DNA of 40,992 nt, from NCBI GenBank assembly GCA_003530935.1, contig DPEO01000125.1, positions 1 to 40,992 of the forward strand, written 5' to 3'. Shown here one piece after another: positions 14,072 to 21,286 of the stretch (within the stretch, counting starts at the first letter, position 1; every line of letters starts with the position of its first letter). The DNA comes from Desulfomicrobiaceae bacterium. Its GTDB lineage: Bacteria > Desulfobacterota > Desulfovibrionia > Desulfovibrionales > Desulfomicrobiaceae. The position numbers and the translations under genes are program-made. The notes beneath the pieces were generated by a model. That model did not search any database, had not been told where the DNA came from, and was given only the letters and a program-made list of their open reading frames with translations.

Positions 14072-15259
14072 ATGAGTGAGGATTTTGCTTCCCTGCTCGC
14101 CCAGTACGAAGGTCAGGGCGCAGGAGCGCGGCCGAAGGTCGGGGACCGGGTGCGGGCCACAGTGGTGGCCATTGGCGAGCACGCCGTGTTCGTGGACGTG
14201 GGCGCTGGTGTGGACGGCGTGGTGTTGCGGGAAGACGTACTGGACGCACAGGGAGAGCTTGCTGTCGCCGAAGGCGACGTGCTCGACCTGTACGTGGTGG
14301 CTGCGGGGGAGTCGGAACTGCGTCTGGCGCGGTCGCTCTCTGGTGTTGCCGGGCTGGGACTCCTGGAAGAGGCCTTTGCCTCGGGGGTGCCTGTGGAAGG
14401 CCGGGTGAGCGCGGTGGTCAAGGGCGGCGTGGAGGTCCAGGTGGCCGGCCGTCGTGCCTTTTGTCCGGCATCGCAGATCGGGGATCGCTCTGTGGAGGAT
14501 CTCTCGACCCTGGTGGGACAGACTTTTCGTTTTGTGATTACTACGTTGGGCGAGCGTGGCCGCAATATTGTGCTTTCTCGGCGCAAACTCTTGGAGGAGG
14601 AGCGCCGCCAGAGTCAGGAGTCCTTTTTTGCCCGCGTGCGTGAGGGCGACGTGGTGGAGGGGACCGTGACGCGTTTGGCCTCCTTTGGGGCCTTTGTGGA
14701 AGTGGCTCCGGGTTTGGAGGGGTTGGTGCACATCTCCGAGCTTTCCTGGAGCCGAGGGGTACAGCCGGAAGACATCCTGTCCGTGGGCGAGCGGGTGCGT
14801 GTGAAGTTTTTGGGTCGCAGCCAGGACGCCAAGAGCGGGGACGAGCGCATTTCCCTTTCCCTCAAGCAAGCGGGCGAAGACCCGTGGCAGCGGGTGACGC
14901 AGGCAGTGCACGAAGGGGAGGTCTCTGCAGGGACGGTCACCCGCTTGGCGGATTTCGGCGCCTTCGTGGAGCTCTGGCCGGGCGTGGAAGGCCTGGTCCA
15001 TGTGAGCGAGATGGGGCGGCGGGTACGGCGCCCCGACGAGGTGGTACGGCCTGGAGACGCGGTGCGCGTGCGGATTTTAGCCGTGGACGTGGAAGCGCGC
15101 AGACTTTCTCTGGCCTTGGTGGAAAGCCCCACAGGGACGCCCGCAAGCGAAGGTCGCAGCGACGATTGGCGTCGGTATGCTTCCTCGCGATCTCAAGGGC
15201 TTGGAAATCTGGGGCACGCGTTGGCCAAGGCCATGCACCAGAAAAACCGTAAGGAGTAG
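14072..15259 (+). CDS. Four-S1-domain RNA-binding protein (ribosomal S1-like)
   Basis: 395 residues with four OB-fold S1 domains at about 22-88, 105-172, 190-262 and 277-348. The third and fourth are the most canonical: GTVTRLASFGAFVEVAPGLEGLVHISELSW and GTVTRLADFGAFVELWPGVEGLVHVSEM segments. The first two are more divergent. The length is well short of the six-domain E. coli RpsA and close to the shorter S1-like proteins of many bacteria. It should bind single-stranded RNA and could act in translation initiation, mRNA stability or ribosome-associated control. It is not necessarily the housekeeping S1. It is preceded by cyclophilin and followed three bases later by rubredoxin, so all three are likely on one mRNA. 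The C-terminal 45 residues are a polar basic tail. Confidence 0.85.
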   Translation: MSEDFASLLAQYEGQGAGARPKVGDRVRATVVAIGEHAVFVDVGAGVDGVVLREDVLDAQGELAVAEGDVLDLYVVAAGESELRLARSLSGVAGLGLLEEAFASGVPVEGRVSAVVKGGVEVQVAGRRAFCPASQIGDRSVEDLSTLVGQTFRFVITTLGERGRNIVLSRRKLLEEERRQSQESFFARVREGDVVEGTVTRLASFGAFVEVAPGLEGLVHISELSWSRGVQPEDILSVGERVRVKFLGRSQDAKSGDERISLSLKQAGEDPWQRVTQAVHEGEVSAGTVTRLADFGAFVELWPGVEGLVHVSEMGRRVRRPDEVVRPGDAVRVRILAVDVEARRLSLALVESPTGTPASEGRSDDWRRYASSRSQGLGNLGHALAKAMHQKNRKE

Positions 15260-15262
15260 GCT

Positions 15263-15427
15263 ATGGCGATGGAGCGTTGGGAATGTCCATGTGGCTATGT
15301 GTACGACCCTGCTGAAGGCGACGCGGAGCACAACATCCAGGCGGGCACCGCCTTCGAAGACCTGCCTGAGGATTGGGTCTGCCCCAAGTGCGGGGCGGAG
15401 AAGTCCTACTTCGAAAAAATCGATTGA
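15263..15427 (+). CDS. Rubredoxin with a CX1C first knuckle
   Basis: 54-residue iron-sulfur electron carrier, a hallmark of anaerobes, used in oxygen and superoxide reduction pathways and other low-potential transfers. The second metal knuckle is canonical (WVCPKCGA, Cys40 and Cys43). The core is typical: GYVYDPAEGD, AGTAFEDLPEDW. The first knuckle, however, reads WECPCGYVYDP, with Cys8 and Cys10 separated by one residue where rubredoxins normally have CxxC. The DNA reads this without ambiguity and the frame is otherwise perfect, so it is not an obvious frameshift. AAGGAG precedes ATG 15263, three bases after the S1-protein stop. The gene is too short for usual ORF cut-offs. Iron binding is expected, but geometry and potential may differ from standard rubredoxins. 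Confidence 0.93.
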   Translation: MAMERWECPCGYVYDPAEGDAEHNIQAGTAFEDLPEDWVCPKCGAEKSYFEKID

Positions 15428-15480
15428 TACGTATCCGGCCTGCTCCCCGCTGGAGGGCAGGCCGCAATGGTGAGGAAAGC

Positions 15481-16851
15481 ATGGTACAGACATGGGAGTA
15501 TCAGCCGGTGAATGCCTGGCGCCGGTATGCATCGTCCACGCATGAAGCGCGGCGTGAGGAACTCGCCCGGGAGTGCGCGGCGTTTCTTTCCCAGTGCAAG
15601 ACCGAGCGCGAGACTGTGCATTGGTTGTTGGCGCAGGCGGCCTCTCATGGATTTCCCCAGGGCATAGGTGAGGGCACGGCCTGTATCTCGTTTCGCGACA
15701 AGGCGGTCATCCTTGCCCGTCGGGGCCGCCGCTCGCTTGCCCATGGAGTGCGTCTGATGGCGGCCCACGGGGATACCCCGCACTTGGATCTCAAGCAGCG
15801 CCCCTTGGTGGAAGAGGCCCAGGTGGCCCTCTTCAAGACCCACTATTATGGCGGCATTAAGAAATACCAATGGCTGGCCCGGCCGCTGGCCCTGCATGGG
15901 GTGGTGGTGACTCGTGACGGGGTCGTGCATCCCGTGGTGGTGGGCGAAGCCCCGGAAGATCCGGTGTTCACCATCCTGGATCTTTTGCCCCATTTGGCCA
16001 AGGCCCAAAAAGAGCAGACCGTGGACAAGGCCTTTGAGGGCGAGAAGCTCAATCTCGCCGTGGGGCACCACCCTGGAGGAGCGGAAGGAGAAGGCGTCCG
16101 CCCTGCCGTGCTTGCCCTGCTGTACGACCGTTTTGGTTTCGGGGAGGAGGACCTCATGAGCGCGGAACTCCAGGCCGTGCCAGCAGGGCCTGCCCGGCGG
16201 GTCGGGCTTGATGGCTCCATGCTCGGCGCCTACGGCCAGGACGACCGGCTCTGCGTCTTTGCTGCGGCTACGGCGTTTTTTGCCGTGCCGGACCCGGAAT
16301 TTTCTCAAGTGCTCGTGGTATGGGATCGGGAGGAGATCGGTTCGGAAGGGGCCAGTGGTGCAAAATCCCGGTTTTTACACTATACTTTCGAAGACTTGGT
16401 GGATGCCTGGGCCCCAGGGACTCCGCTGCGGCGGGTGTTTTTGGCGAGCCTGGCGGTGTCTGCGGATGTGCATTGCCCGTTGGACCCGGACTATCAGGAC
16501 GTGCACGACAAGGCCAATGCCTCCCTGCTCGGGCACGGGCCGGTGTTTTCCAAATACACCGGTCATGGGGGCAAATACGGCGCCAGCGAGGCAGACGCTG
16601 AATACGTCGCCTGGTTTCGCCAGATCCTTGGGGATATCCCCTGGCAGATGGCGGTCATGGGCAAGGTGGACGCCGGCGGCGGAGGCACGGTGGCCAAGGA
16701 TCTGGCGGCCTACGGCATGCGGGTGGTGGATTTAGGTCCCGGCGTGCTTTCCATGCATAGCCCCTTTGAGGTGAGCTCTGTGGCCGATCTTCTCGCCACG
16801 GTGGATGCGTATACGGCGTTTTATGGCTCGGGAGGCTTCCCATGCCGGTGA
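15481..16851 (+). CDS. M18 family zinc aminopeptidase
   Basis: 456-residue cytoplasmic metallo-aminopeptidase of the M18 family, removing N-terminal residues from peptides. The zinc-site segment MAAHGDTPHLDLK (about 93-105) provides the His and Asp. WDREEIGSEGASGA (about 282-295) carries the catalytic Glu pair. GHGGKYGASEADAEYVAWF and the terminal VLSMHSPFEVSSVADL supply the late metal ligand and the family ending. ATG 15481 follows GAGGAAAG; an earlier in-frame ATG (15373) lies inside the rubredoxin gene and is rejected. The 3' end overlaps the start of selB by ten bases. It is longer than most single-domain aminopeptidases but normal for M18. The natural substrate preference (acidic or neutral residues) cannot be set from sequence. 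Confidence 0.88.
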   Translation: MVQTWEYQPVNAWRRYASSTHEARREELARECAAFLSQCKTERETVHWLLAQAASHGFPQGIGEGTACISFRDKAVILARRGRRSLAHGVRLMAAHGDTPHLDLKQRPLVEEAQVALFKTHYYGGIKKYQWLARPLALHGVVVTRDGVVHPVVVGEAPEDPVFTILDLLPHLAKAQKEQTVDKAFEGEKLNLAVGHHPGGAEGEGVRPAVLALLYDRFGFGEEDLMSAELQAVPAGPARRVGLDGSMLGAYGQDDRLCVFAAATAFFAVPDPEFSQVLVVWDREEIGSEGASGAKSRFLHYTFEDLVDAWAPGTPLRRVFLASLAVSADVHCPLDPDYQDVHDKANASLLGHGPVFSKYTGHGGKYGASEADAEYVAWFRQILGDIPWQMAVMGKVDAGGGGTVAKDLAAYGMRVVDLGPGVLSMHSPFEVSSVADLLATVDAYTAFYGSGGFPCR

Positions 16852-18746
16852 TCATGGGTACAGCCGGGCATATCGACCATGGCAAGACCTCGCTCATCAA
16901 GGCCCTGACCGGTATCGACTGCGACCGCCTGGCGGAGGAGCAGAAGCGCGGCATCACCATCGAGCTGGGCTTTGCCTATCTCGATGTGGATCCGCAGACG
17001 CGCGTCGGCATCGTGGACGTGCCGGGCCATGAGCGTTTCGTGAAGAACATGGTGGCCGGGGCGGCGGGCATCGATTTCGTGCTCCTGGTGGTGGCCGCCG
17101 ATGAGGGGGTCATGCCTCAGACCCGGGAACACGTGGAAATCTGCACGCTTTTGGGGATCCGCACCGGTATCGTGGCCCTGACCAAAGTGGACGCCGTGGA
17201 GCCCGAATGGCTGGAATTGGTGCAGGACGAGGTGCGCGGCTACCTGGCGGGGACTTTTTTGGCCGACGCCCCGATGATCGCCGTGTCGGCGCATTCCGGC
17301 CAGGGCTTGGACGCCTTGCGTGCGGCCATTGCGCAGGTGGCGGCACGCTTTGGGCCGTACCGCCGCTCCGATCTCTTTCGGCTGCCTGTGGATCGGGTGT
17401 TCACCATGAAGGGGCACGGCACCGTGGTGACCGGGACGTCCATCTCGGGGGCGCTGCGCGTGGGAGAAGAGGTCCGTATCTATCCTGGGGCGCAAGTGGC
17501 TAAGGTCCGCGCCATTCAGGTGCATGGACAGGCGGCGGAGACCGCCTTGGCCGGCGAGCGGACGGCCATCAATCTCCAAGGGGTGGAGGTGGCGGATGTC
17601 GCACGCGGTGACGTGCTCGCTGCTCCGGATTCCTTGTTTCCTGCGGCGGTGTGGGACGTGGAGCTCTCGTGCTTGCCTTCGGCGCCGCGGGGTATTCGCC
17701 ATCGTACCGAGGTGCACTTGCATCACGGTGCCCGGGAGGTCTTGGCTCGGGTGCACCTTGTGGATCGGGACCGGCTTTTGCCGGGAGAGCGGGCCATGGC
17801 CCAGATCCATCTGCCGGATCCCCTGCCTGCGGTCTTTGGAGACCGCTGCATCGTGCGTTCTTTTTCTCCGTTGCGCACCATCGCGGGCGGGCGCATCATC
17901 AACCCCCTGGGTCGGCGCTTGCGGCGCAAGCCCGAGGCCGTAGCCGCCCTGGAGGCCTTGGCCCAGGCTGAAGGCGAAGAACTCATTGTGGCCCAATTGA
18001 ATCTGGCCGCAGAAGCGGGCCGAAGCTTTGCAGAACTCCGCGTGCTTACGGATGTGGAGACCAAGGCCTTGGATCGGGCGCTGCAGCTTTTGGCCAGCCG
18101 CCAGCAGGCCTTTCTCTTCGACCGGGACGATCGGCGTTGGATCGGGGCCGCGGCGCAGGCCCGGCTCGAAACCGAGTGCCTGGCGGCGGTGGCGGCTATT
18201 CACGCCAAGGAACCTTTGCGGGCGACGATTTCCCGGGCTGAGCTCACCTCCAGTTGGGGCCGAGGGCTTTCTCCGCGTCTCGCCCATTTCGTGATCGAGC
18301 GCTTGGTGCGGAGCGGGGCGCTGGCGGCCGAAGGGGACGGAGTGCGGCTGCCGTCGCACCAGGTGGAGTTGGGGGAGAGCCAAAGCGAGCTCAAGGAACG
18401 CTTGGTGCGCCTTTTTGCAGAGACGGCGCTTATGCCGCCCAGTCTCAAGGCCCTTGGCGAGCACGACATCGACCCCAAGGCTGCAGCCCCCATGGTGCGC
18501 ATGCTGGTGGAGGAGGGCACGCTCATCAAGGTCAGTGAGGATTTGGTGTTTTACGCCCCGGCCGTGGCGGCTTTGGTGGAGCGGGTACAGGCCTATCTCA
18601 CAGAACATGCCGATATGGGACCTGCGGAGTTTCGCGAGCTCAGCGGCGGTATTACCCGCAAATATTCCATCCCGCTTTTGGAGTACCTGGATAAGGTCAA
18701 GATCACCTTGCGGGTAGGGGACCGGCGGCAGCTTCGGCGCCGTTGA
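16842..18746 (+). CDS. selB: Selenocysteine-specific elongation factor SelB
   Basis: 634-residue translational GTPase that carries Sec-tRNA(Sec) to UGA codons marked by a SECIS hairpin. G1 is GHIDHGKTS at 9-17, G3 DVPGHE at 59-64, G4 TKVD at 114-117 and G5 near 148 (VSAHSG). The SelB-specific opening MPVIMGTAGHIDHGKTSLIK and ITIELGFAYLD are evident. Domains 2 and 3 follow to about 380. The last 250 residues form the winged-helix modules that bind SECIS RNA, ending in GGITRKYSIPLLEYLDKVK, typical of SelB. ATG 16842 overlaps the aminopeptidase stop; ATG 16854 is a less likely alternative. Its presence implies that the genome encodes selenoproteins and the selA/selC/selD functions, none of which lie in this window. 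An excellent terminator follows. Confidence 0.95.
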   Translation: MPVIMGTAGHIDHGKTSLIKALTGIDCDRLAEEQKRGITIELGFAYLDVDPQTRVGIVDVPGHERFVKNMVAGAAGIDFVLLVVAADEGVMPQTREHVEICTLLGIRTGIVALTKVDAVEPEWLELVQDEVRGYLAGTFLADAPMIAVSAHSGQGLDALRAAIAQVAARFGPYRRSDLFRLPVDRVFTMKGHGTVVTGTSISGALRVGEEVRIYPGAQVAKVRAIQVHGQAAETALAGERTAINLQGVEVADVARGDVLAAPDSLFPAAVWDVELSCLPSAPRGIRHRTEVHLHHGAREVLARVHLVDRDRLLPGERAMAQIHLPDPLPAVFGDRCIVRSFSPLRTIAGGRIINPLGRRLRRKPEAVAALEALAQAEGEELIVAQLNLAAEAGRSFAELRVLTDVETKALDRALQLLASRQQAFLFDRDDRRWIGAAAQARLETECLAAVAAIHAKEPLRATISRAELTSSWGRGLSPRLAHFVIERLVRSGALAAEGDGVRLPSHQVELGESQSELKERLVRLFAETALMPPSLKALGEHDIDPKAAAPMVRMLVEEGTLIKVSEDLVFYAPAVAALVERVQAYLTEHADMGPAEFRELSGGITRKYSIPLLEYLDKVKITLRVGDRRQLRRR

Positions 18747-18754
18747 GCGGTATC

Positions 18755-18784
18755 GGGCCGGGCTTCTGGCCCTTTTTTCTTTTT
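18755..18784 (+). terminator. Intrinsic terminator after selB
   Basis: GGGCCGG pairs with CTGGCCC (18755-18761 with 18766-18772, one G-U pair) around a GCTT loop. A T-rich tract TTTTTTCTTTT follows immediately. It lies eight bases after the selB stop and 12 bases before the next start codon. Confidence 0.9.
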
Positions 18785-18795
18785 GGGGAGAAGTC

Positions 18796-19584
18796 ATGGA
18801 ATTGGACTGCGTGAAGATCGTGCCTGGGGGAAATCCCACGGTGCTGGTGCGTACCCCGGTGCCCAGCGAGCTGCGGGCAGCGGCGGCGCTGTGGATCATG
18901 GGAGACTTGGGCATCGGCGGGGAGCAGGTCGGGTTTGTGGACCTTACAGGCTCAGTGCCACAGCTTGCCATGATGGGCGGAGAATTTTGTGGAAATGCCT
19001 GCCGGGCGCTGGCGGTGCTGCTGGCGGAGGAAGGGGTGGCGGCCCCAGGTGAGGAAGTCGTGGTCCACGCTGCAGGGGCTTTGGAACCGGTGGCGCTGCG
19101 GGCGAGCCTCCATGACGGCGTGTGGCAGGCATGGGTGCGTCTTCCCTCGGGAGCGGGGCGGGCGCGGCAAGTGGAACCGGGGGCATGGCTGGTGCGGCTT
19201 CCCGGGATTGTCCACCTCCTTTTGGATGCAGAGCGCTTTCTCTTTTCCGCGCAGACCTGCGTGGAAGACGCCGCCCAGTGGCGTATGCGCTTGGGCTTGG
19301 AAACCGAGGCCGCTGTGGGGTGTATCTGGTTTTCTCATGCGGGCGGCGTGCTGCGTATCCAGCCTGTGGTTTGGGTGCAGGCCACGGGTACCGCCCTCTT
19401 GGAGACGGCGTGTGGCTCCGGCACCATGGCCTTGGCGTCCGTGCTCCCGCATTTGCCGTGGGCGCACGGCGTGGAGGTGCTGCAGCCCAGCGGCGCAGCT
19501 TTGGAGCTTACGGCAACACCTGCCGGATGGTGGCTCGGTGGCCCGGCCCGGGTGACCGCCCGGGCGCGGCTTTTTTGGGATTAG
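18796..19584 (+). CDS. DapF-fold amino-acid racemase/epimerase-like protein, substrate unknown
   Basis: 262 residues with the two-cysteine architecture of diaminopimelate epimerase. Cys65 is in MMGGEFCGNACRA and Cys206 in ETACGSGTMAL, the pair that deprotonates and reprotonates an alpha carbon without cofactor. The residues that define DAP binding are not conserved. The N-terminal GNDF motif reads GGNPT, and the position of the E-R-G segment before the second cysteine is occupied by T-G-T. It is therefore unlikely to be the housekeeping DapF and is better called a DapF-like racemase; relatives include staphylopine-type histidine racemases and hydroxyproline epimerases. GGGAG lies upstream of ATG 18796, just after the selB terminator. 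The stop codon overlaps the flgE stop on the other strand by three bases. No adjacent gene suggests the substrate. Confidence 0.8.
   Translation: MELDCVKIVPGGNPTVLVRTPVPSELRAAAALWIMGDLGIGGEQVGFVDLTGSVPQLAMMGGEFCGNACRALAVLLAEEGVAAPGEEVVVHAAGALEPVALRASLHDGVWQAWVRLPSGAGRARQVEPGAWLVRLPGIVHLLLDAERFLFSAQTCVEDAAQWRMRLGLETEAAVGCIWFSHAGGVLRIQPVVWVQATGTALLETACGSGTMALASVLPHLPWAHGVEVLQPSGAALELTATPAGWWLGGPARVTARARLFWD
19546..19576 (+). terminator. Intrinsic terminator embedded in the 3' end of the DapF-like gene
   Basis: GCCCGGG (19546-19552) and CCCGGGC (19559-19565) form a perfect seven-base-pair stem with a six-base loop. Five bases later comes TTTTTT (19571-19576). The element lies in coding sequence just before the stop, so the last residues are shaped by it. 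Confidence 0.65.
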
Positions 19585-21107
19585 ACGCGTTTGCTCTGGA
19601 TGGCGGTCTGGATGACCTGGTCTGCGGTGGTGATGACCTTGGCATTGGCCTCGATACCTTTCTGGTAGATGATCATGTGGACGAACTCCGTGGCCAGGTC
19701 CACGTTGGCTTGTTCCAAGGTGCTGCCCCGCACCTGCCCCAGTCGCCCGGTACCGGCAAAACCGTAGCGAATGCTGCCCGCTTCGGGCACGGCAGAGAAA
19801 AGATTGCCGCCTTCACTGCGCAGTCCCTGGGGGTTGGTGAAGTCCGCCAGCACCAATTGGGCAAGGTCGAGATCCTGGCCGTTGGAATACTTGCCCACCA
19901 GGGTGCCGTCTGCCCGCACGAAAACGTCTTGAAGATAGCCCACGGCAAAACCATCCTGGGATTGGGTGATGGTGGCCGAAGGGGCCATATAATTGGTCAT
20001 GGCCAGGGCCTTTTTGCTGGCGGATCCCAGCGTGGGGAGGTTCGCCGCATCGGTCCCCAGGCTTGCCAGGGTGGCGGTGGGATTGATCCAGCCGGGTTGT
20101 GTTTGGGCATCGCGCAGGCCCATGTCCAGGCGGATGTTTTGCGGCTCGGCCCCGGAAAATGTCGCCGGCAGCAGCGGATAGCCTTCTTCGTCCAAAGGCA
20201 CCGGGGTCCAGGCTGCGGGGTCATCGCTGGTGCCGGAAAAAAGGCTCATGGAAAGGAGGTTGCCTTCCGGGGAAAAGGTGAGGGTGCCTGCGCCGAGGAC
20301 GCCCAACTTGGTGTTCTTGCCGGTGTTTCCGTCGTGCGTGGGGTCTGTGGTGACGAGAAACTCCATGATCCGCTGTCCGTTTTGCAGCGGCTGGGCATCG
20401 CCGGCAGGGTCGAAGATCAGGGAAATATCGTGGGCCGCGCCCGTGGAATCGTAAACAGTCATGCTGGAAAGGTAGGCCCCGCTGGGAAGCGTGTTGGTGC
20501 TGGCATCCCAGGTGTCGAAGAGGGCGGTGAAGGGCGCGGTGCTCGACGGGACATTGTCCTGACTTGCGGCGTTGAGGTTGGCAGCGAAGGTGATGGCGCT
20601 CGTGACCTGTCCGGGAGAGGCGGCGACACTGGCCGTGGGATCCTGCGGATCGGGGCTGAGGGTGAGACGGATGGGTTCTCCTGTGCCTGCTTGGGTGGAT
20701 CCTGCTGGCACCCCGTGCACCATGAGCCCCGCCGGATTGCGCAGATACCCATCGTTGTCGAAGCGGAAATTGCCCGCCCGGGAGTAGCGTATGGCGCCGG
20801 TCTCGTCGGCAAGGACAAACCAGCCATATTCACCGCCAACGGCCACGTCTGTGCCGATGCTCGTGGTCTCCAGTGGGCCCACGTCCATGTCACGTAGAAT
20901 GGAACTCACTGAAGCCCCTTGGCCCACTTGATGGAATGCAGAAGTCCCTGTGGGAATGGTTTCGCTTATCAGGGTCGCGAAGTGCGCGGTGGATGCCTTG
21001 AATCCGGTGGTATTCATGTTGGCGATATTGTGGGACACCACATCCAATCCGGTTTGGTGCGTCATGATGCCGGTTGCACCGACATAGAGGGATGGGGACA
21101 AACCCAT
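19581..21107 (-). CDS. flgE: Flagellar hook protein FlgE
   Basis: 508-residue hook subunit exported by the flagellar type III apparatus; it polymerises into the universal joint between rod and filament. The N-terminal rod-family motif is clear (SLYVGATGIMTHQTGLDVVSHNIANMNTTGFK region). The C-terminal heptad-rich segment TLEQANVDLATEFVHMIIYQKGIEANAKVITTADQVIQTAI is diagnostic. The middle (about 90-430) holds the variable beta domains. It is longer than enterobacterial FlgE (about 400). GGAGG lies before ATG 21107, and a sigma-54 promoter sits 43-58 bases upstream of the ATG. It appears as a single-gene unit in this window: no other flagellar genes flank it, and the next gene is pilM on the opposite strand. 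Confidence 0.9.
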   Translation of the reverse strand: MGLSPSLYVGATGIMTHQTGLDVVSHNIANMNTTGFKASTAHFATLISETIPTGTSAFHQVGQGASVSSILRDMDVGPLETTSIGTDVAVGGEYGWFVLADETGAIRYSRAGNFRFDNDGYLRNPAGLMVHGVPAGSTQAGTGEPIRLTLSPDPQDPTASVAASPGQVTSAITFAANLNAASQDNVPSSTAPFTALFDTWDASTNTLPSGAYLSSMTVYDSTGAAHDISLIFDPAGDAQPLQNGQRIMEFLVTTDPTHDGNTGKNTKLGVLGAGTLTFSPEGNLLSMSLFSGTSDDPAAWTPVPLDEEGYPLLPATFSGAEPQNIRLDMGLRDAQTQPGWINPTATLASLGTDAANLPTLGSASKKALAMTNYMAPSATITQSQDGFAVGYLQDVFVRADGTLVGKYSNGQDLDLAQLVLADFTNPQGLRSEGGNLFSAVPEAGSIRYGFAGTGRLGQVRGSTLEQANVDLATEFVHMIIYQKGIEANAKVITTADQVIQTAIQSKRV

Positions 21108-21149
21108 GGGAGACCTCCACTGGGAAAAAGATGCCGCTGGAAGACCCTA

Positions 21150-21165
21150 AGCAGGGGGCATGCCA
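21150..21165 (-). promoter_or_regulatory. Sigma-54 promoter of flgE
   Basis: On the minus strand TGGCATGCCCCCTGCT matches the RpoN consensus TGGCAYG-N4-TTGCW at all but one conserved position. The GG of -24 and the GC of -12 are correctly spaced. Initiation near 21139 gives a leader of about 32 bases. Sigma-54 control of hook genes is well established for many polar-flagellate bacteria. An activator site was not identified. Confidence 0.75.
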
Positions 21166-21220
21166 GAAAGACGTATTTTTGGCTTTCTTTCGGGTTCCTG
21201 CTTGCATTGCGTGCCGACAC

Positions 21221-21230
21221 TTGCTAGCAA
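21221..21230. repeat. Perfect 10-base palindrome in the flgE-pilM divergent region
   Basis: TTGCTAGCAA is self-complementary, and the CTAGC core recurs 11 bases later (21235-21239). It lies 57 bases before the pilM start and upstream of the flgE -24 element. It could be a binding site for a dimeric regulator of either gene, but chance cannot be excluded. I found no convincing sigma-70 promoter for pilM in this gap (21108-21286). Confidence 0.3.
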
Positions 21231-21286
21231 CGCCCTAGCTTGCATCGGTAGTGTTCGGGAATGTTTGGCCGAGGAGAGATATCTTC

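Noticed and set aside
15263..15427. Frameshift or selenocysteine explanation for the short rubredoxin knuckle
   Set aside because: Both cysteine codons are TGT, there is no in-frame TGA, and the frame is uninterrupted from start to stop.
16821..18971. A 716-codon open frame on the minus strand opposite selB
   Set aside because: Antisense to a complete SelB with all GTPase motifs; composition is typical of GC-rich shadow frames.
18796..19584. Calling this gene dapF (diaminopimelate epimerase)
   Set aside because: The catalytic cysteines match but the substrate-binding GNDF and ERG residues do not.
19122..20897. A 591-codon plus-strand frame opposite flgE
   Set aside because: Glycine/histidine-rich shadow of the flgE gene; overlaps two real genes and has no supporting start signal.
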